This document shows positions 25,319 through 33,169 of a stretch of 64,000 bases of DNA, piece by piece. Position numbers and translations under genes: made by a program. Position 1 is the stretch's first letter. The number at the start of each line of letters is the position of its first letter. Source of the stretch: Myxococcales bacterium (GTDB lineage Bacteria; Myxococcota; Myxococcia; Myxococcales; Myxococcaceae); contig JAUXRI010000300.1 of the NCBI GenBank assembly GCA_030681895.1, forward strand, positions 34,784 through 98,783. Reading direction: 5' to 3'. The notes below the pieces were generated by a model. It was given only the letters and a program-made list of their open reading frames with translations, searched no databases and was not told the DNA's origin.

Positions 25319-26754
25319 CCAAACGCCTCTTTCTTCAAGCGGGTGACGAGGGCCTCGGTGGCCGGAGAGTGGACGAGGCGCAGGTCCTCCGCGCGAACGG
25401 ACTTCGCCTCGGCCAGAGCGGGCGACGACGATGCAGGTGCTCCGGTGAGCAGCTCGTAGCCCTCGGCGACGGCCTCACCTTCCTGGGCGACGACGCCGAA
25501 TGGGCCGCTGGCCCCCGCGCGCCGCCGCCACAGCACCGGCTTTCCGGGAACGCTCTGCTTGCCGCTGCCCGCCTCGTTCCCGAACTTCATGCAGGCCCGT
25601 TTCCCGGTCTGCGTCAGCTTGTAGACGGCCGACACGCGATCTCTCGTCAGCGGAGAGCCCGCGGTCTGCGCGACGATGAAGCCGCCGTACCCGTACACCT
25701 GCTCCTCGGGCGTCCACCCGACCTCTTTGCGGAGCTCTTCGAAGCGCTTCGTCAGCGCGGTGTCGAAGCCGTCCTCCAGGATCTGCACGGGGCGAATGCC
25801 CATCTCGTCGGCGAGCTTCGCGGCGAAGCGGTACTGCGCTTCTTTGTCGCCGGAGTCGTAGCGAATGGAGTCGTGCTTCCCGCCGCGCTCCTTGATGATC
25901 GCGTACGCCGCCGGAATGCCGCTCTGGATGGTGTCGAAGGTGTCGAGGAGGAAGCTGGAGCGATTCGAGCGGCGCTCCACCATCGCGCGGAAGGCCGCGT
26001 CGTCGGAGCCGAAGCGCTGCACGTGTTCGTGCCCCATGGTGCCGACAGGAATGAGGCCCTTCACGCGCGCGCCGTACACGTGGCTGGTGCGGGTCAGCCC
26101 TGCCGCCTTGCACCCCTCGAGCGCTAACAGGTGCTGCTCGACGCAGGTCGCCGCGCGGAGCCCGACCTCGAAGAGGCGGTCGGCAGTCCCCGTCACCTCG
26201 GCGAGCTCCTTCACTCTCGCCGTGACGCGCGCCACGTACGCCTCGGACGCGACGGTGATCGGCGGGGCCTTCACGCCCACCGCGTCGAGCGTCTCGAGCA
26301 CGATGCGCTTCTGCTCCTCACACGTCACCGTGCCGACCGCCGCTGCCAGCTCGTCGGGCCGCAGCAGCGCCACCGTCGCGACCTGCACGCGGTAGCTCCA
26401 CATCAACACCAGCGGCTCGAGCCACGAGACGACCGCCGACGGCCCGGTGATGCAGAGGATCGGCTCGCGGTCATGGAAGACGGCGTTCTTCGGCAGCGCG
26501 TGGATCCGCACCTGGCTGATGAGCGCCATCGCCGCCTTGAACCCCGCGCTCATCTCGTAGTCGTGCTTCGCCAGGAACTCCCAGTCGCCCGCTTCGGGCA
26601 CCGGCAACACCTCGCGCACCAGCTTCTCGACGTCGAAGGGCAGCACCTGCAACCCGCCCTTGCGGTGCGACGCGTAGAACGTCTCTTCCCGCAGCGGCCA
26701 ACCCGCCTCCGCCATCGAGAACTTGTAGCCGTCCGTCACCAGCAACCCAGCCAT
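25315..26754 (-). CDS. pncB: Nicotinate phosphoribosyltransferase family enzyme
   Basis: Makes nicotinate mononucleotide from nicotinate and PRPP, the committed step of the Preiss-Handler route. 479 residues from the Met at 26754, chosen for the GAGG six bases upstream and the family N-terminus (LLVTDGYKFSMAEAG); a Met at 26790 lies inside the promoter region. Family motifs seen are GTMGHEHVQRFG, LLDTFDTIQSG, IRYDSGDKE and LEDGFD. A nicotinamide phosphoribosyltransferase reading is possible because the families are related. Its last bases overlap the PP2C start. It is the first gene of the minus-strand run and lies directly behind a good sigma-70 promoter. Confidence 0.87.
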   Translation of the reverse strand: MAGLLVTDGYKFSMAEAGWPLREETFYASHRKGGLQVLPFDVEKLVREVLPVPEAGDWEFLAKHDYEMSAGFKAAMALISQVRIHALPKNAVFHDREPILCITGPSAVVSWLEPLVLMWSYRVQVATVALLRPDELAAAVGTVTCEEQKRIVLETLDAVGVKAPPITVASEAYVARVTARVKELAEVTGTADRLFEVGLRAATCVEQHLLALEGCKAAGLTRTSHVYGARVKGLIPVGTMGHEHVQRFGSDDAAFRAMVERRSNRSSFLLDTFDTIQSGIPAAYAIIKERGGKHDSIRYDSGDKEAQYRFAAKLADEMGIRPVQILEDGFDTALTKRFEELRKEVGWTPEEQVYGYGGFIVAQTAGSPLTRDRVSAVYKLTQTGKRACMKFGNEAGSGKQSVPGKPVLWRRRAGASGPFGVVAQEGEAVAEGYELLTGAPASSSPALAEAKSVRAEDLRLVHSPATEALVTRLKKEAFG

Positions 26755-27105
26755 GGCTGACCTCACGAGAGAGTTATAGACACCAAACAAAGAGTCGTCA
26801 AGACACTATCTTCAGTGGAACATTTGAGAGCAAATGCAGAAGCGATAACAACGGCTTAAGATGTCACACGAAGTCCTGCACACTGGCGCGATCTGTCCGA
26901 CCGGAAACAATTAGTTTTGATTTACGACACATAAGAACTGATGCGCATCGATTTTGGCTGCGTATTGAATTGATCTTCGTGCTGTTTCGCCGCGCTCCGT
27001 AATCCTTCGTGACATGCGTGGAGCGCCCAGTCGCAACGGCTCGAACCCCTGGTGCGATGATGTAGGCACACGGCGCCACTGCGGCGCACCAAAGGGGAGA
27101 ACGAC
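26755..27105. other. Intergenic region between divergent NAD salvage and ECF sigma genes
   Basis: The largest gene-free stretch of the window (351 bp), clearly AT-richer than its surroundings. The left end holds the promoter at 26773-26801 and two direct copies of AGACAC (26778-26783 and 26801-26806, plus strand), which bracket the spacer and could be an operator. The rest should contain the sigma-factor promoter; a GAACC-type -35 element near 27042 is possible but unconvincing. No RNA gene or ORF with coding character was seen. Confidence 0.7.
26773..26801 (-). promoter_or_regulatory. Sigma-70-type promoter for the NAD salvage/phospho-signalling run
   Basis: On the minus strand the -35 hexamer TTGACG (26796-26801) and the -10 hexamer TATAAC (26773-26778) are separated by exactly 17 bp. 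Each differs from consensus at one position. Transcription would start near 26766, leaving a leader of about a dozen bases that still contains the GAGG ribosome-binding site of the phosphoribosyltransferase gene. Confidence 0.75.
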
Positions 27106-27603
27106 ATGAAGCAGGAACTGAAAATCGAGACGCTCTACGCGAAGTACGGACCGACGATCTACGCACGCTGCCGCCGCCTGCTGCGAGATCCCGTCGCTGC
27201 CGAAGACGCGACGCAGGACATCTTCGTGAAGCTGATGCGCCACATCGAAGCGGCGCCGACCGAAGACGCGGTGCTCCCCTGGATTCACCGCATCGTGACG
27301 AACCACTGCCTCAACGTCATTCGTGACGCCAAGCGCCGCGCCGCCCCGGTGGAAGAGCTGCCGGAGCTGGTCGACGACGACTTCGAAGACAGCGTGGTGT
27401 CGAAGAACTTCGCGCAGAAGGTGCTCGAATCGGCGCCCGAAGCCATCAAGGCCCCCGCCATGCTGTACCACGGCAAGGGCATGGAGCAGTCGAAGGTCGC
27501 CGAGACGCTCGGCTGCTCGCGCCGCACCGTGCTGTACCGCCTCTCGGAGTTCACGCGCCGCGCGATGAAGATGCACGCCGCCGCGGAAGCCGGGCAGGCC
27601 TGA
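27106..27603 (+). CDS. ECF-type RNA polymerase sigma factor
   Basis: 165 residues with an ideal ribosome-binding site (AGGGGAG). Region 2 is seen at about 10-75 (YGPTIYARCRRLLRDPVAAE, DATQDIFVKLMRHI, WIHRIVTNHCLNVIRD), and region 4 at about 115-155 (APAMLYHGKGMEQSKVAETL, GCSRRTVLYRLSEFTRRAM). An ECF sigma directs RNA polymerase to a small stress or envelope regulon. No anti-sigma gene adjoins it: the gene is followed by a strong terminator and then a small outer-membrane-like protein. It is divergent from the NAD salvage run and shares its control region. Confidence 0.9.
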   Translation: MKQELKIETLYAKYGPTIYARCRRLLRDPVAAEDATQDIFVKLMRHIEAAPTEDAVLPWIHRIVTNHCLNVIRDAKRRAAPVEELPELVDDDFEDSVVSKNFAQKVLESAPEAIKAPAMLYHGKGMEQSKVAETLGCSRRTVLYRLSEFTRRAMKMHAAAEAGQA

Positions 27604-27627
27604 AACGAAGAGAACCTGATTCACCTT

Positions 27628-27669
27628 GAACGCCGTGGCGCTCTCCCCCGCCACGGCGTTCTTCTTTTT
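27628..27669 (+). terminator. Rho-independent terminator after the ECF sigma gene
   Basis: A perfect 13-bp stem (27628-27640 with 27649-27661), an 8-base C-rich loop, then TTCTTTTT. This is by far the clearest intrinsic terminator in the window and makes the sigma gene monocistronic. Confidence 0.93.
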
Positions 27670-27697
27670 GGCGATGACGTGTACGACAGTGACGCGC

Positions 27698-28135
27698 ATG
27701 AGAAGACTGCTCGCGCTCCTGTTGCTGACCGCCGCCCCCAGCGCCTCTGCCATCGGGTTCGAGGTCGATGTCGCGGGTGGCTACTGGTTCACCGGCACGC
27801 CGCAATTCCAGCTGCGCCTCGGGGTGCATCAACACCTGGCCAGACTCGGTGAGCGCGCGAGCCTCAAGGGCGCGCTCCGGAGCGGCGTCTTCCTCAACAC
27901 CGCAGGCTCGCGCATTGGCATTCCCCTCGATCTCGCGCTGGAGCTGCACTTCAACCCCGTCTCATTCGGCGTCGTCGGTGGCCCCTGGTTTCACTTCAGC
28001 GACGGCGACGTCGTGCGCGCGCACATCGGCGGCGAGTTCGGCGTGCGTCTCGGGCGGTTCGTTCGCATCTCGGTCGAGGTCGGCTGGCTGCAACCCGCGC
28101 CGCTGCTGCTCGGACGATTTGGAGTGATGTTCTGA
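27698..28135 (+). CDS. Small outer-membrane-type beta-barrel protein
   Basis: 145 residues from the ATG at 27698 (MRRLLALLLLTAAPSASA), which starts a clean signal peptide; upstream Mets fall in the terminator. The mature protein alternates hydrophobic and polar residues in strands (FEVDVAGGYWF, FQLRLGVHQHLA, FGVVGGPWFHF, VRLGRFVRISVEVGW) and ends in Phe, as expected for an outer-membrane barrel. It lies two bases before lptC, so the pair is likely co-transcribed. It could be an envelope accessory of LPS transport, but this is inferred from position. Confidence 0.65.
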   Translation: MRRLLALLLLTAAPSASAIGFEVDVAGGYWFTGTPQFQLRLGVHQHLARLGERASLKGALRSGVFLNTAGSRIGIPLDLALELHFNPVSFGVVGGPWFHFSDGDVVRAHIGGEFGVRLGRFVRISVEVGWLQPAPLLLGRFGVMF

Positions 28136-28137
28136 GA

Positions 28138-28641
28138 GTGCTGGCCGCCAGCGTCGTGCTCCTCATGGGGTGCTCGCAGGCGCCAGCGCCAGTCGCGCCG
28201 AAACCGCCCGCCGCAGCCCGCGCAGACGTGACGCTGCGCGACGTCACCGTTCGGCAGTATCGAGGCAGTGAGCTGCGCATGGTGGCGACGTCGCCGAAGC
28301 TCGAGCTCGCGCGCGACTCCAACGACTTCATGGCGGTGGACGCAGGCGTGCTGCTCAAGCGCACGGGCGTGACGGTGCTCGCGCCACAGGTGATCGGGAA
28401 CAGCGCGACGCAGGGCGCGACGGGCTCGGGCGGCGTGGTGTTCCTGGGCAACGACGGCACGGTGGGCCGGACGCCAACTGCGACGTACGAGCGCGGCCTC
28501 TCGCCTGAAGGTGGCGCGTTCTCGGACGCGGGCGTCACCGTCGAGCATCCCCGCTTCTCGCTCGAGGCGACCGGCTTCTTCGCCGACCTGTCGGAGCAGC
28601 GCGTGCTGTTCGATCAGCCCATCACCCGCACGAAGGAGTGA
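28138..28641 (+). CDS. lptC: LptC-like LPS-export lipoprotein
   Basis: 167 residues starting at GTG two bases after the previous stop. Lipobox LLMGC places the anchor at Cys12. The body has the OstA/LptC beta-jellyroll pattern (VTLRDVTVRQYRGSELRMVA ... SPKLELARDSNDFMAVDAGV). LptC bridges the inner-membrane LptBFG transporter to LptA. Typical LptC has a membrane helix; this one appears to be lipid-anchored. Assignment is supported by lptA 1.1 kb downstream and by lptB-rpoN further on. Confidence 0.7.
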   Translation: MLAASVVLLMGCSQAPAPVAPKPPAAARADVTLRDVTVRQYRGSELRMVATSPKLELARDSNDFMAVDAGVLLKRTGVTVLAPQVIGNSATQGATGSGGVVFLGNDGTVGRTPTATYERGLSPEGGAFSDAGVTVEHPRFSLEATGFFADLSEQRVLFDQPITRTKE

Positions 28642-28644
28642 GCC

Positions 28645-29415
28645 ATGCGTCTGCTCGTTCTCGTCGCTTCCCTCGCGTCGTTCTCCTCGTTCGCCGCCAC
28701 CGAAGAGGAGCTGTGGAAGGAGGCGCGCACGAGCGCCGCTGCGTTCGAGAAGCGCACCGGCGTGCCGATGCAGTGGCTCGAGGGAGACCCGGCGAAGGGC
28801 CAGAGCGTTGGCGACGAGCTCATCGCGTGGCCTCCGAGCGCGCTCGACGTCGCGAGCTCGGCGCCGGCCCTGCTCAACGAGCTGACGATCTATCCAGACG
28901 CGTTCCTCAAGAGCTCAGGCCTCAAGCGGGTGATGATCGCCCGCGGGCTCGAGCGTCGCGGTTCGGCGTGGGGCGGGTTCGCGTTCTGGGCGGGGCCGAA
29001 GAAGGGCACGCTCTACGTGAGCCTGAGAAACCTCGCGCACGCGGCGGTGACGATTCACCACGAGGTGTTTCACCTCACGCAACACACCAGCGCGGTCGAG
29101 TCCCGTCGCGACACCTGGAGCGCCTGCAACCCGCCCGGCTTCGTCTACGCCGTCGAGGGCGAGATCGATCGAACCCGCCAGCGCGTCGCGACCATCACCG
29201 GCTACGCCCGCACCTCGCTCGTGGAGGATCAGGCGGAGATGTTCGCGTGGGCGGTGATCGACGGCGCGTTCATGGCGCAACAGTCGCGACAAGACGAAGC
29301 GATCGCGTGCAAGGCGAAGCTCATTCGCTCGTTCGTGAAGCTGGTCGACTCGGGCTTCGACGACGCGCGGTGGGAGAAGCTGGCCTCGCGAAAGCCCGGC
29401 GAGTCACTGCCCTGA
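28645..29415 (+). CDS. Exported zinc metallopeptidase-like protein
   Basis: 256 residues with AAGGAG before the ATG and a signal peptide cleaved after SSFAA. A zincin motif is present: His139-Glu140-x-x-His143 (TIHHEVFHL). A downstream Glu/Asp segment (LVEDQAEMFA, Glu194-Glu198) could supply the third ligand, as in gluzincins. It is likely periplasmic. It starts three bases after the lptC stop, so it belongs to the lpt transcription unit. Whether it processes envelope proteins is unknown. Confidence 0.7.
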   Translation: MRLLVLVASLASFSSFAATEEELWKEARTSAAAFEKRTGVPMQWLEGDPAKGQSVGDELIAWPPSALDVASSAPALLNELTIYPDAFLKSSGLKRVMIARGLERRGSAWGGFAFWAGPKKGTLYVSLRNLAHAAVTIHHEVFHLTQHTSAVESRRDTWSACNPPGFVYAVEGEIDRTRQRVATITGYARTSLVEDQAEMFAWAVIDGAFMAQQSRQDEAIACKAKLIRSFVKLVDSGFDDARWEKLASRKPGESLP

Positions 29416-29655
29416 CAGGCGCTCGGCGAACGGCTCGAACGACACCGGCGTGACGACCAGAGAGCTGAGCTCGGGCGGAGTGCGATCGAACAGCCTCACG
29501 CCGTCTTTCCCTGGTGACGTGAGCGGACGACCGGCGAGATCGCAGAAGACGACCCGTCCCTGCCACGTGCACTTCCACTTCCGGGGCGCTGACGTGCGAG
29601 GCGCGGCGAGCGCACCGACCGACACGAGCACGAGGAGGACACCGGCGAGCCGCAT
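29404..29655 (-). CDS. Small exported protein of unknown function
   Basis: 83 residues on the opposite strand, overlapping the metallopeptidase 3' end by 12 bp. A signal peptide (MRLAGVLLVLVSVGALA) is followed by a short domain with two Cys (KWKCTWQGRVVFCDLAGRPL). No homology recognised. The signal peptide and the space left free by neighbours support a real gene, but its small size and convergent overlap leave doubt. Confidence 0.5.
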   Translation of the reverse strand: MRLAGVLLVLVSVGALAAPRTSAPRKWKCTWQGRVVFCDLAGRPLTSPGKDGVRLFDRTPPELSSLVVTPVSFEPFAERLSGQ

Positions 29656-29710
29656 GGCCGTGGAGTGTAGACGAGGTCGACGGAGTGAAGTCAGTGTAAG
29701 GAGCCCCTCG

Positions 29711-30559
29711 ATGCTCCTCGCGCTGATCCTCGCTGCCGCGCCCGACGCTGGCGTCCTGCTCTCCCGACCGGTTCAGGTGAGCGCTGACAAGCTCGAGCTG
29801 CTGAACAAAGAACAGCGCGCCATCTACTCGGGCCACGCGAAGGCGATTCGAGACACCACGACGATGACGTGCGACCGCATCACCGTCGAGTACGGCGCCG
29901 ATCGCGAGGTCAGCCGCATTCTCGCGCGCGGCAACGTCGAGGCCATCGACGGCGAACGCTGGGCTCGTGGAGACGAGGCCGACTACGACAACCGCACCGG
30001 CACGCTCGTGATGCGCGGCAAGCCCCAGGCGCGGCAGGGGAAGCGCGAGGTGATGGGCGAGCTCGTCACCTTCGTCACCGGCACCGAGCGCACCGTCGTC
30101 GAGAAGGCCCGCACGCGCGTCGACGAAGAGAAGGGCTTCTCACGAGACGGCGGCGTGGTGTCGGGCCCGCAGCGCATCACCATCGACGCAGACCAGCTCA
30201 TCCTCGACGAACAGAAGAACCTCGCGGTGTGGAAGGGTCACGTCGTCGCGAAACGCAGCGCCACCACCATCACCTCGCCTCAGCTGACCGCCGTGTATGA
30301 CGATCAGGGAGAGATCACGAAGGTGCAGGCGCGCGGGGGCGTCGAGGCCACGGAGAAGGACCGCTGGGCCAAGGGACAACGCGGCGACTACGACGTGCAG
30401 ACCGGCGTGCTCGTCGTCACCGGCCAGCCGCAGGCGAAACAGGGCAGCAACCGCATGAAGGGCTCGAAGGTGACCTTCTTCACCGGCTCGGACTTCATCG
30501 AGGTCGAGAACGCCACCACCGTCATCGAGGTGGAATCGAAGCGGCCACCCAAGCGGTAG
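29711..30559 (+). CDS. lptA: LptA-like periplasmic LPS-transport protein with duplicated OstA domain
   Basis: 282 residues from the ATG at 29711 with AAGGAG upstream. A short hydrophobic leader precedes two OstA/LptA-type units: VQVSADKLELLNKEQRAIYSGHAKA ... ARGNVEAIDGERWARGDEADYD (shown in part) and, from about residue 150, ITIDADQLILDEQKNLAVW ... ARGGVEATEKDRWAKGQRGDYD. Both contain the GRGDYD-like and GxPxAxxG phrases of the family. LptA forms the beta-jellyroll bridge carrying LPS across the periplasm. Typical LptA has one such unit (about 185 residues), so this is a tandem version. Confidence 0.85.
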   Translation: MLLALILAAAPDAGVLLSRPVQVSADKLELLNKEQRAIYSGHAKAIRDTTTMTCDRITVEYGADREVSRILARGNVEAIDGERWARGDEADYDNRTGTLVMRGKPQARQGKREVMGELVTFVTGTERTVVEKARTRVDEEKGFSRDGGVVSGPQRITIDADQLILDEQKNLAVWKGHVVAKRSATTITSPQLTAVYDDQGEITKVQARGGVEATEKDRWAKGQRGDYDVQTGVLVVTGQPQAKQGSNRMKGSKVTFFTGSDFIEVENATTVIEVESKRPPKR

Positions 30560-30601
30560 TTTCTGTAGCGTGGCTCGTCACCCGACGGTCTACTCGCGGG
30601 C

Positions 30602-32008
30602 ATGCGTCTGGCCCTGCTCCTCCTGATCCTCCCCGCGTGTGCATTCGGTCCCGTGCGCCGCGTCACGGTCGGGCCGATGAAGGCGTACGACGAGGTGAAG
30701 ACGATTCGCGCCGAGCCCACGCCTGAGCTGAGGCCCGAGCTCGCGCCGCTCGAGTCGTCGCTCCTGACGGGCGTGTCCGCTGGACTGCAGAAGGGCGGCG
30801 CTGGGACCACCAGCACGACTCCGGGTGGATTCCGGCTGCGCGTCACGCTGCTCGACGTGACCGAGGGGACCACCATCTCGAACCGCGGCACCGTCGAGGC
30901 CGCGGCGAACCTGCTGGGCATCGCGAGCGAGACGGCCACGCGCACCGGGCGCTTGTCGTTCGAGGCGCGGCTGTACGCTCCGGACGAAGACCGGGAGCTC
31001 GCCTACGCGCGCTACGAAGGCGCTGGCCAACCGTCGACGCTCGCCACTCGTGGAGGTGTGGAGCTCGGTGAGGCGCTCGCCAACAAGGTGTCGCTGCGAC
31101 GGCACGAGTGGTTCGAGCGTCGAATCCTCGACGACCGCTTCTTCCTCACGCCCACCGCCACCACCATGGAGCCGGGCAGCTTCGCGATCACCAACGACGA
31201 GGTGCTCCTGTTCCGCGTGGGCTGGGGCATTCACCGGCGCGTGCAGCTCAACTTCATGCTCGGAGGGTTCGGCGTGCCGTTCGGCGGCGCCATCGCGATT
31301 CCAGCCATTCACGTCGTCGGCGCGGCCGGAGGCGCCGGCATCGGGCTGGTCGGCGTCGTCGACGTCGGGCTCAAGTTCCTCATCCTCGACGAGGGCCGCT
31401 ACGCGCCCGGCATCTCGGCCTCGTACGACATGATGAACGTCTTCGGCGCGGTGTTCGGCGCGGGGGCGCTGGTGCTCGGTGGAAAAGGTGGTGGCGCCAT
31501 CGCCGCTGCTGCGGGCATCGCGACCGTCAACGTGCAGCTCAACGTCTTCAACGTCACCGTCGCCAAACACTTCGGGCCCGTGCAGGTCACCGCGGGGACG
31601 TACGTCTTCGATAACCACCACTGGTTGCCACAGAACGCGACCGTCACCGTCGGCGTCGGCCTCGCGGGCTCCAACGGCGGCTCGGGTGGAATGGTGGACA
31701 GCAACGCCACGCCGATTCCGCGCGTGCCGACCCAGGTGCAGCCGTACGCCGGGTTCGAGTGGGTGCTCGGGCCGCACAGCGCGCTGATGGCCGAGTTCCT
31801 GCCGCGAATTCCGTTCGAAGAGACGATGCTGACGACGGGCGCGCGGTGGCAGTTGGGCTGGGACGAGCCGGTCGGCCCCATCGCGAGAGATCGCATCCGG
31901 TTCCGCATCGATGTCGCCGGCATCTGGGTGTACCTGCCAAAGACGAGCTCGAACGACGCCCTCTATCTGCCGCTGCCATGGGTGGGCGTCGGCGTGTTGT
32001 TCAAGTAG
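30602..32008 (+). CDS. Lipoprotein of unknown function with Gly-rich barrel-like region
   Basis: 468 residues. A short signal peptide with lipobox LILPAC gives an N-terminal lipidated Cys. Residues 20-200 are mixed alpha/beta (MKAYDEVKTIRAEPTPELRPE). Residues 200-468 are Gly, Val and Ala rich with alternating strands and end in VGVGVLFK, resembling an outer-membrane barrel. This is unusual for a lipoprotein. A long segment of hydrophobic Gly/Ala (about 285-310) could be a membrane hairpin. No known family recognised. It is followed 12 bp later by the beta-helix lipoproteins and is probably transcribed with them. Confidence 0.65.
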   Translation: MRLALLLLILPACAFGPVRRVTVGPMKAYDEVKTIRAEPTPELRPELAPLESSLLTGVSAGLQKGGAGTTSTTPGGFRLRVTLLDVTEGTTISNRGTVEAAANLLGIASETATRTGRLSFEARLYAPDEDRELAYARYEGAGQPSTLATRGGVELGEALANKVSLRRHEWFERRILDDRFFLTPTATTMEPGSFAITNDEVLLFRVGWGIHRRVQLNFMLGGFGVPFGGAIAIPAIHVVGAAGGAGIGLVGVVDVGLKFLILDEGRYAPGISASYDMMNVFGAVFGAGALVLGGKGGGAIAAAAGIATVNVQLNVFNVTVAKHFGPVQVTAGTYVFDNHHWLPQNATVTVGVGLAGSNGGSGGMVDSNATPIPRVPTQVQPYAGFEWVLGPHSALMAEFLPRIPFEETMLTTGARWQLGWDEPVGPIARDRIRFRIDVAGIWVYLPKTSSNDALYLPLPWVGVGVLFK

Positions 32009-32020
32009 CGTCGCGCGCTC

Positions 32021-33169
32021 ATGCGCTCCCTGTCCTGGCTGCTGGTCGTCGCGAGCTGCACGCCGATCACGCCGTTTCAGCCACCGCCGCCGCAGGGGCT
32101 GATGTGCGATCGCATCGTGATTCCGCCCGGTGCGCTCGAGGCGACGCTGAAGTCCGCCAGCGCAGGCGACTGCATCATTCTTCCCAGCGGCACCTACTCG
32201 GGGAGCTTCGTCTTGCCCGAGAACGTCACGCTCGCCGCCAGTGATGGCGCGACAGTGGTGTTGACCGGTGGGGACCCGGTGCTGACGGTGAAGGGCGGCA
32301 GTCGATCGATCGTCCGCGGTCTGCGCATCGTTGGTGGCAGCGGGAGCGGCATCGCCATCGAGCCCGGCCCCGTGCAGTTGATCAGCGTCGCCGTCACCCA
32401 GAGTCAGCAGAGCGCCATCACCGCCACCTGCTCCAGGCCCGACTGCGCCGAGCGGGAGATCGTGATGACCGACTGTGAAGTCACGCAGAGCGCGGTAGGG
32501 CTGCGCATCGTCGGAGCCAAAGTCAGCGTCGAGGGCGGTCGCATCGCCGAACAGCTCGGCACCTCGCTGTCGTCGGGCTCGGGCGTGGTGGCCAGTGATG
32601 GCGCGGCGCTGACGCTCCGTGGCGTGACGATCGAGCGCAACCAGAACATCGGCGTGCTCCTCGATGGTGCCGCCACGCGCGCGACCGTCGACGACTGCAC
32701 CATTCGGGAGAACACCGGCCGTGGCCTCTGGGCCCAGGGACAGACGGCCGACGCAGGGGTGCAGACGGTGACGGTGACGGGCGGAGAGATCAGCGGGAAC
32801 TCGCTCCTCGGCATCGGAGCGCGCGACACCTCGGGACTGCTCATTCGCCAGACGCGAATCCTCACGACGAAGGCGGTCCGCGTGCCCATCGACATCTCGA
32901 CCTCCGAGGACATCGGCGACGGCATCGGGCTCTTCACTGGGACGCGCGCCGTGACGATTGAAGGCGTGGTCGCCGAGAACAACGCGCGCGCGCAGGTGAT
33001 TGCTGACGGCTCTGGCCTCGGCGTGACCGTGTCGGGGACTGTCTCTGGTGGCCGCTTCAGGGTCGTCGTGCAACGGCCCGTCGCGCCCGTGATGGTCGAA
33101 CAGGCGCTCGTCGATGCTCCGGCGTCGGAGCTGCTGGTGCGCGCCTCGGCGATCGGCCTGGCCCCGTGA
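32021..33169 (+). CDS. Right-handed beta-helix lipoprotein
   Basis: 382 residues. The lipobox is VVASC at residues 9-13. After a Pro-rich linker, the protein contains short repeated strands and turns (SGSGIAIEPG, VTIERNQNIGVLLDGA, TVTGGEISGNSLLGIGARD), the usual sign of a parallel beta-helix. Such proteins occur as polysaccharide-active enzymes or surface adhesins; no catalytic residues can be identified here. The stop overlaps the GTG start of the larger beta-helix gene (GTGA), so the two are coupled. Confidence 0.75.
   Translation: MRSLSWLLVVASCTPITPFQPPPPQGLMCDRIVIPPGALEATLKSASAGDCIILPSGTYSGSFVLPENVTLAASDGATVVLTGGDPVLTVKGGSRSIVRGLRIVGGSGSGIAIEPGPVQLISVAVTQSQQSAITATCSRPDCAEREIVMTDCEVTQSAVGLRIVGAKVSVEGGRIAEQLGTSLSSGSGVVASDGAALTLRGVTIERNQNIGVLLDGAATRATVDDCTIRENTGRGLWAQGQTADAGVQTVTVTGGEISGNSLLGIGARDTSGLLIRQTRILTTKAVRVPIDISTSEDIGDGIGLFTGTRAVTIEGVVAENNARAQVIADGSGLGVTVSGTVSGGRFRVVVQRPVAPVMVEQALVDAPASELLVRASAIGLAP

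Noticed and set aside
27037..27065. ECF-type -35/-10 for the 27106 sigma gene
   Set aside because: Only a GAACCC resembles the -35; no convincing -10 at the usual 16-17 bp.
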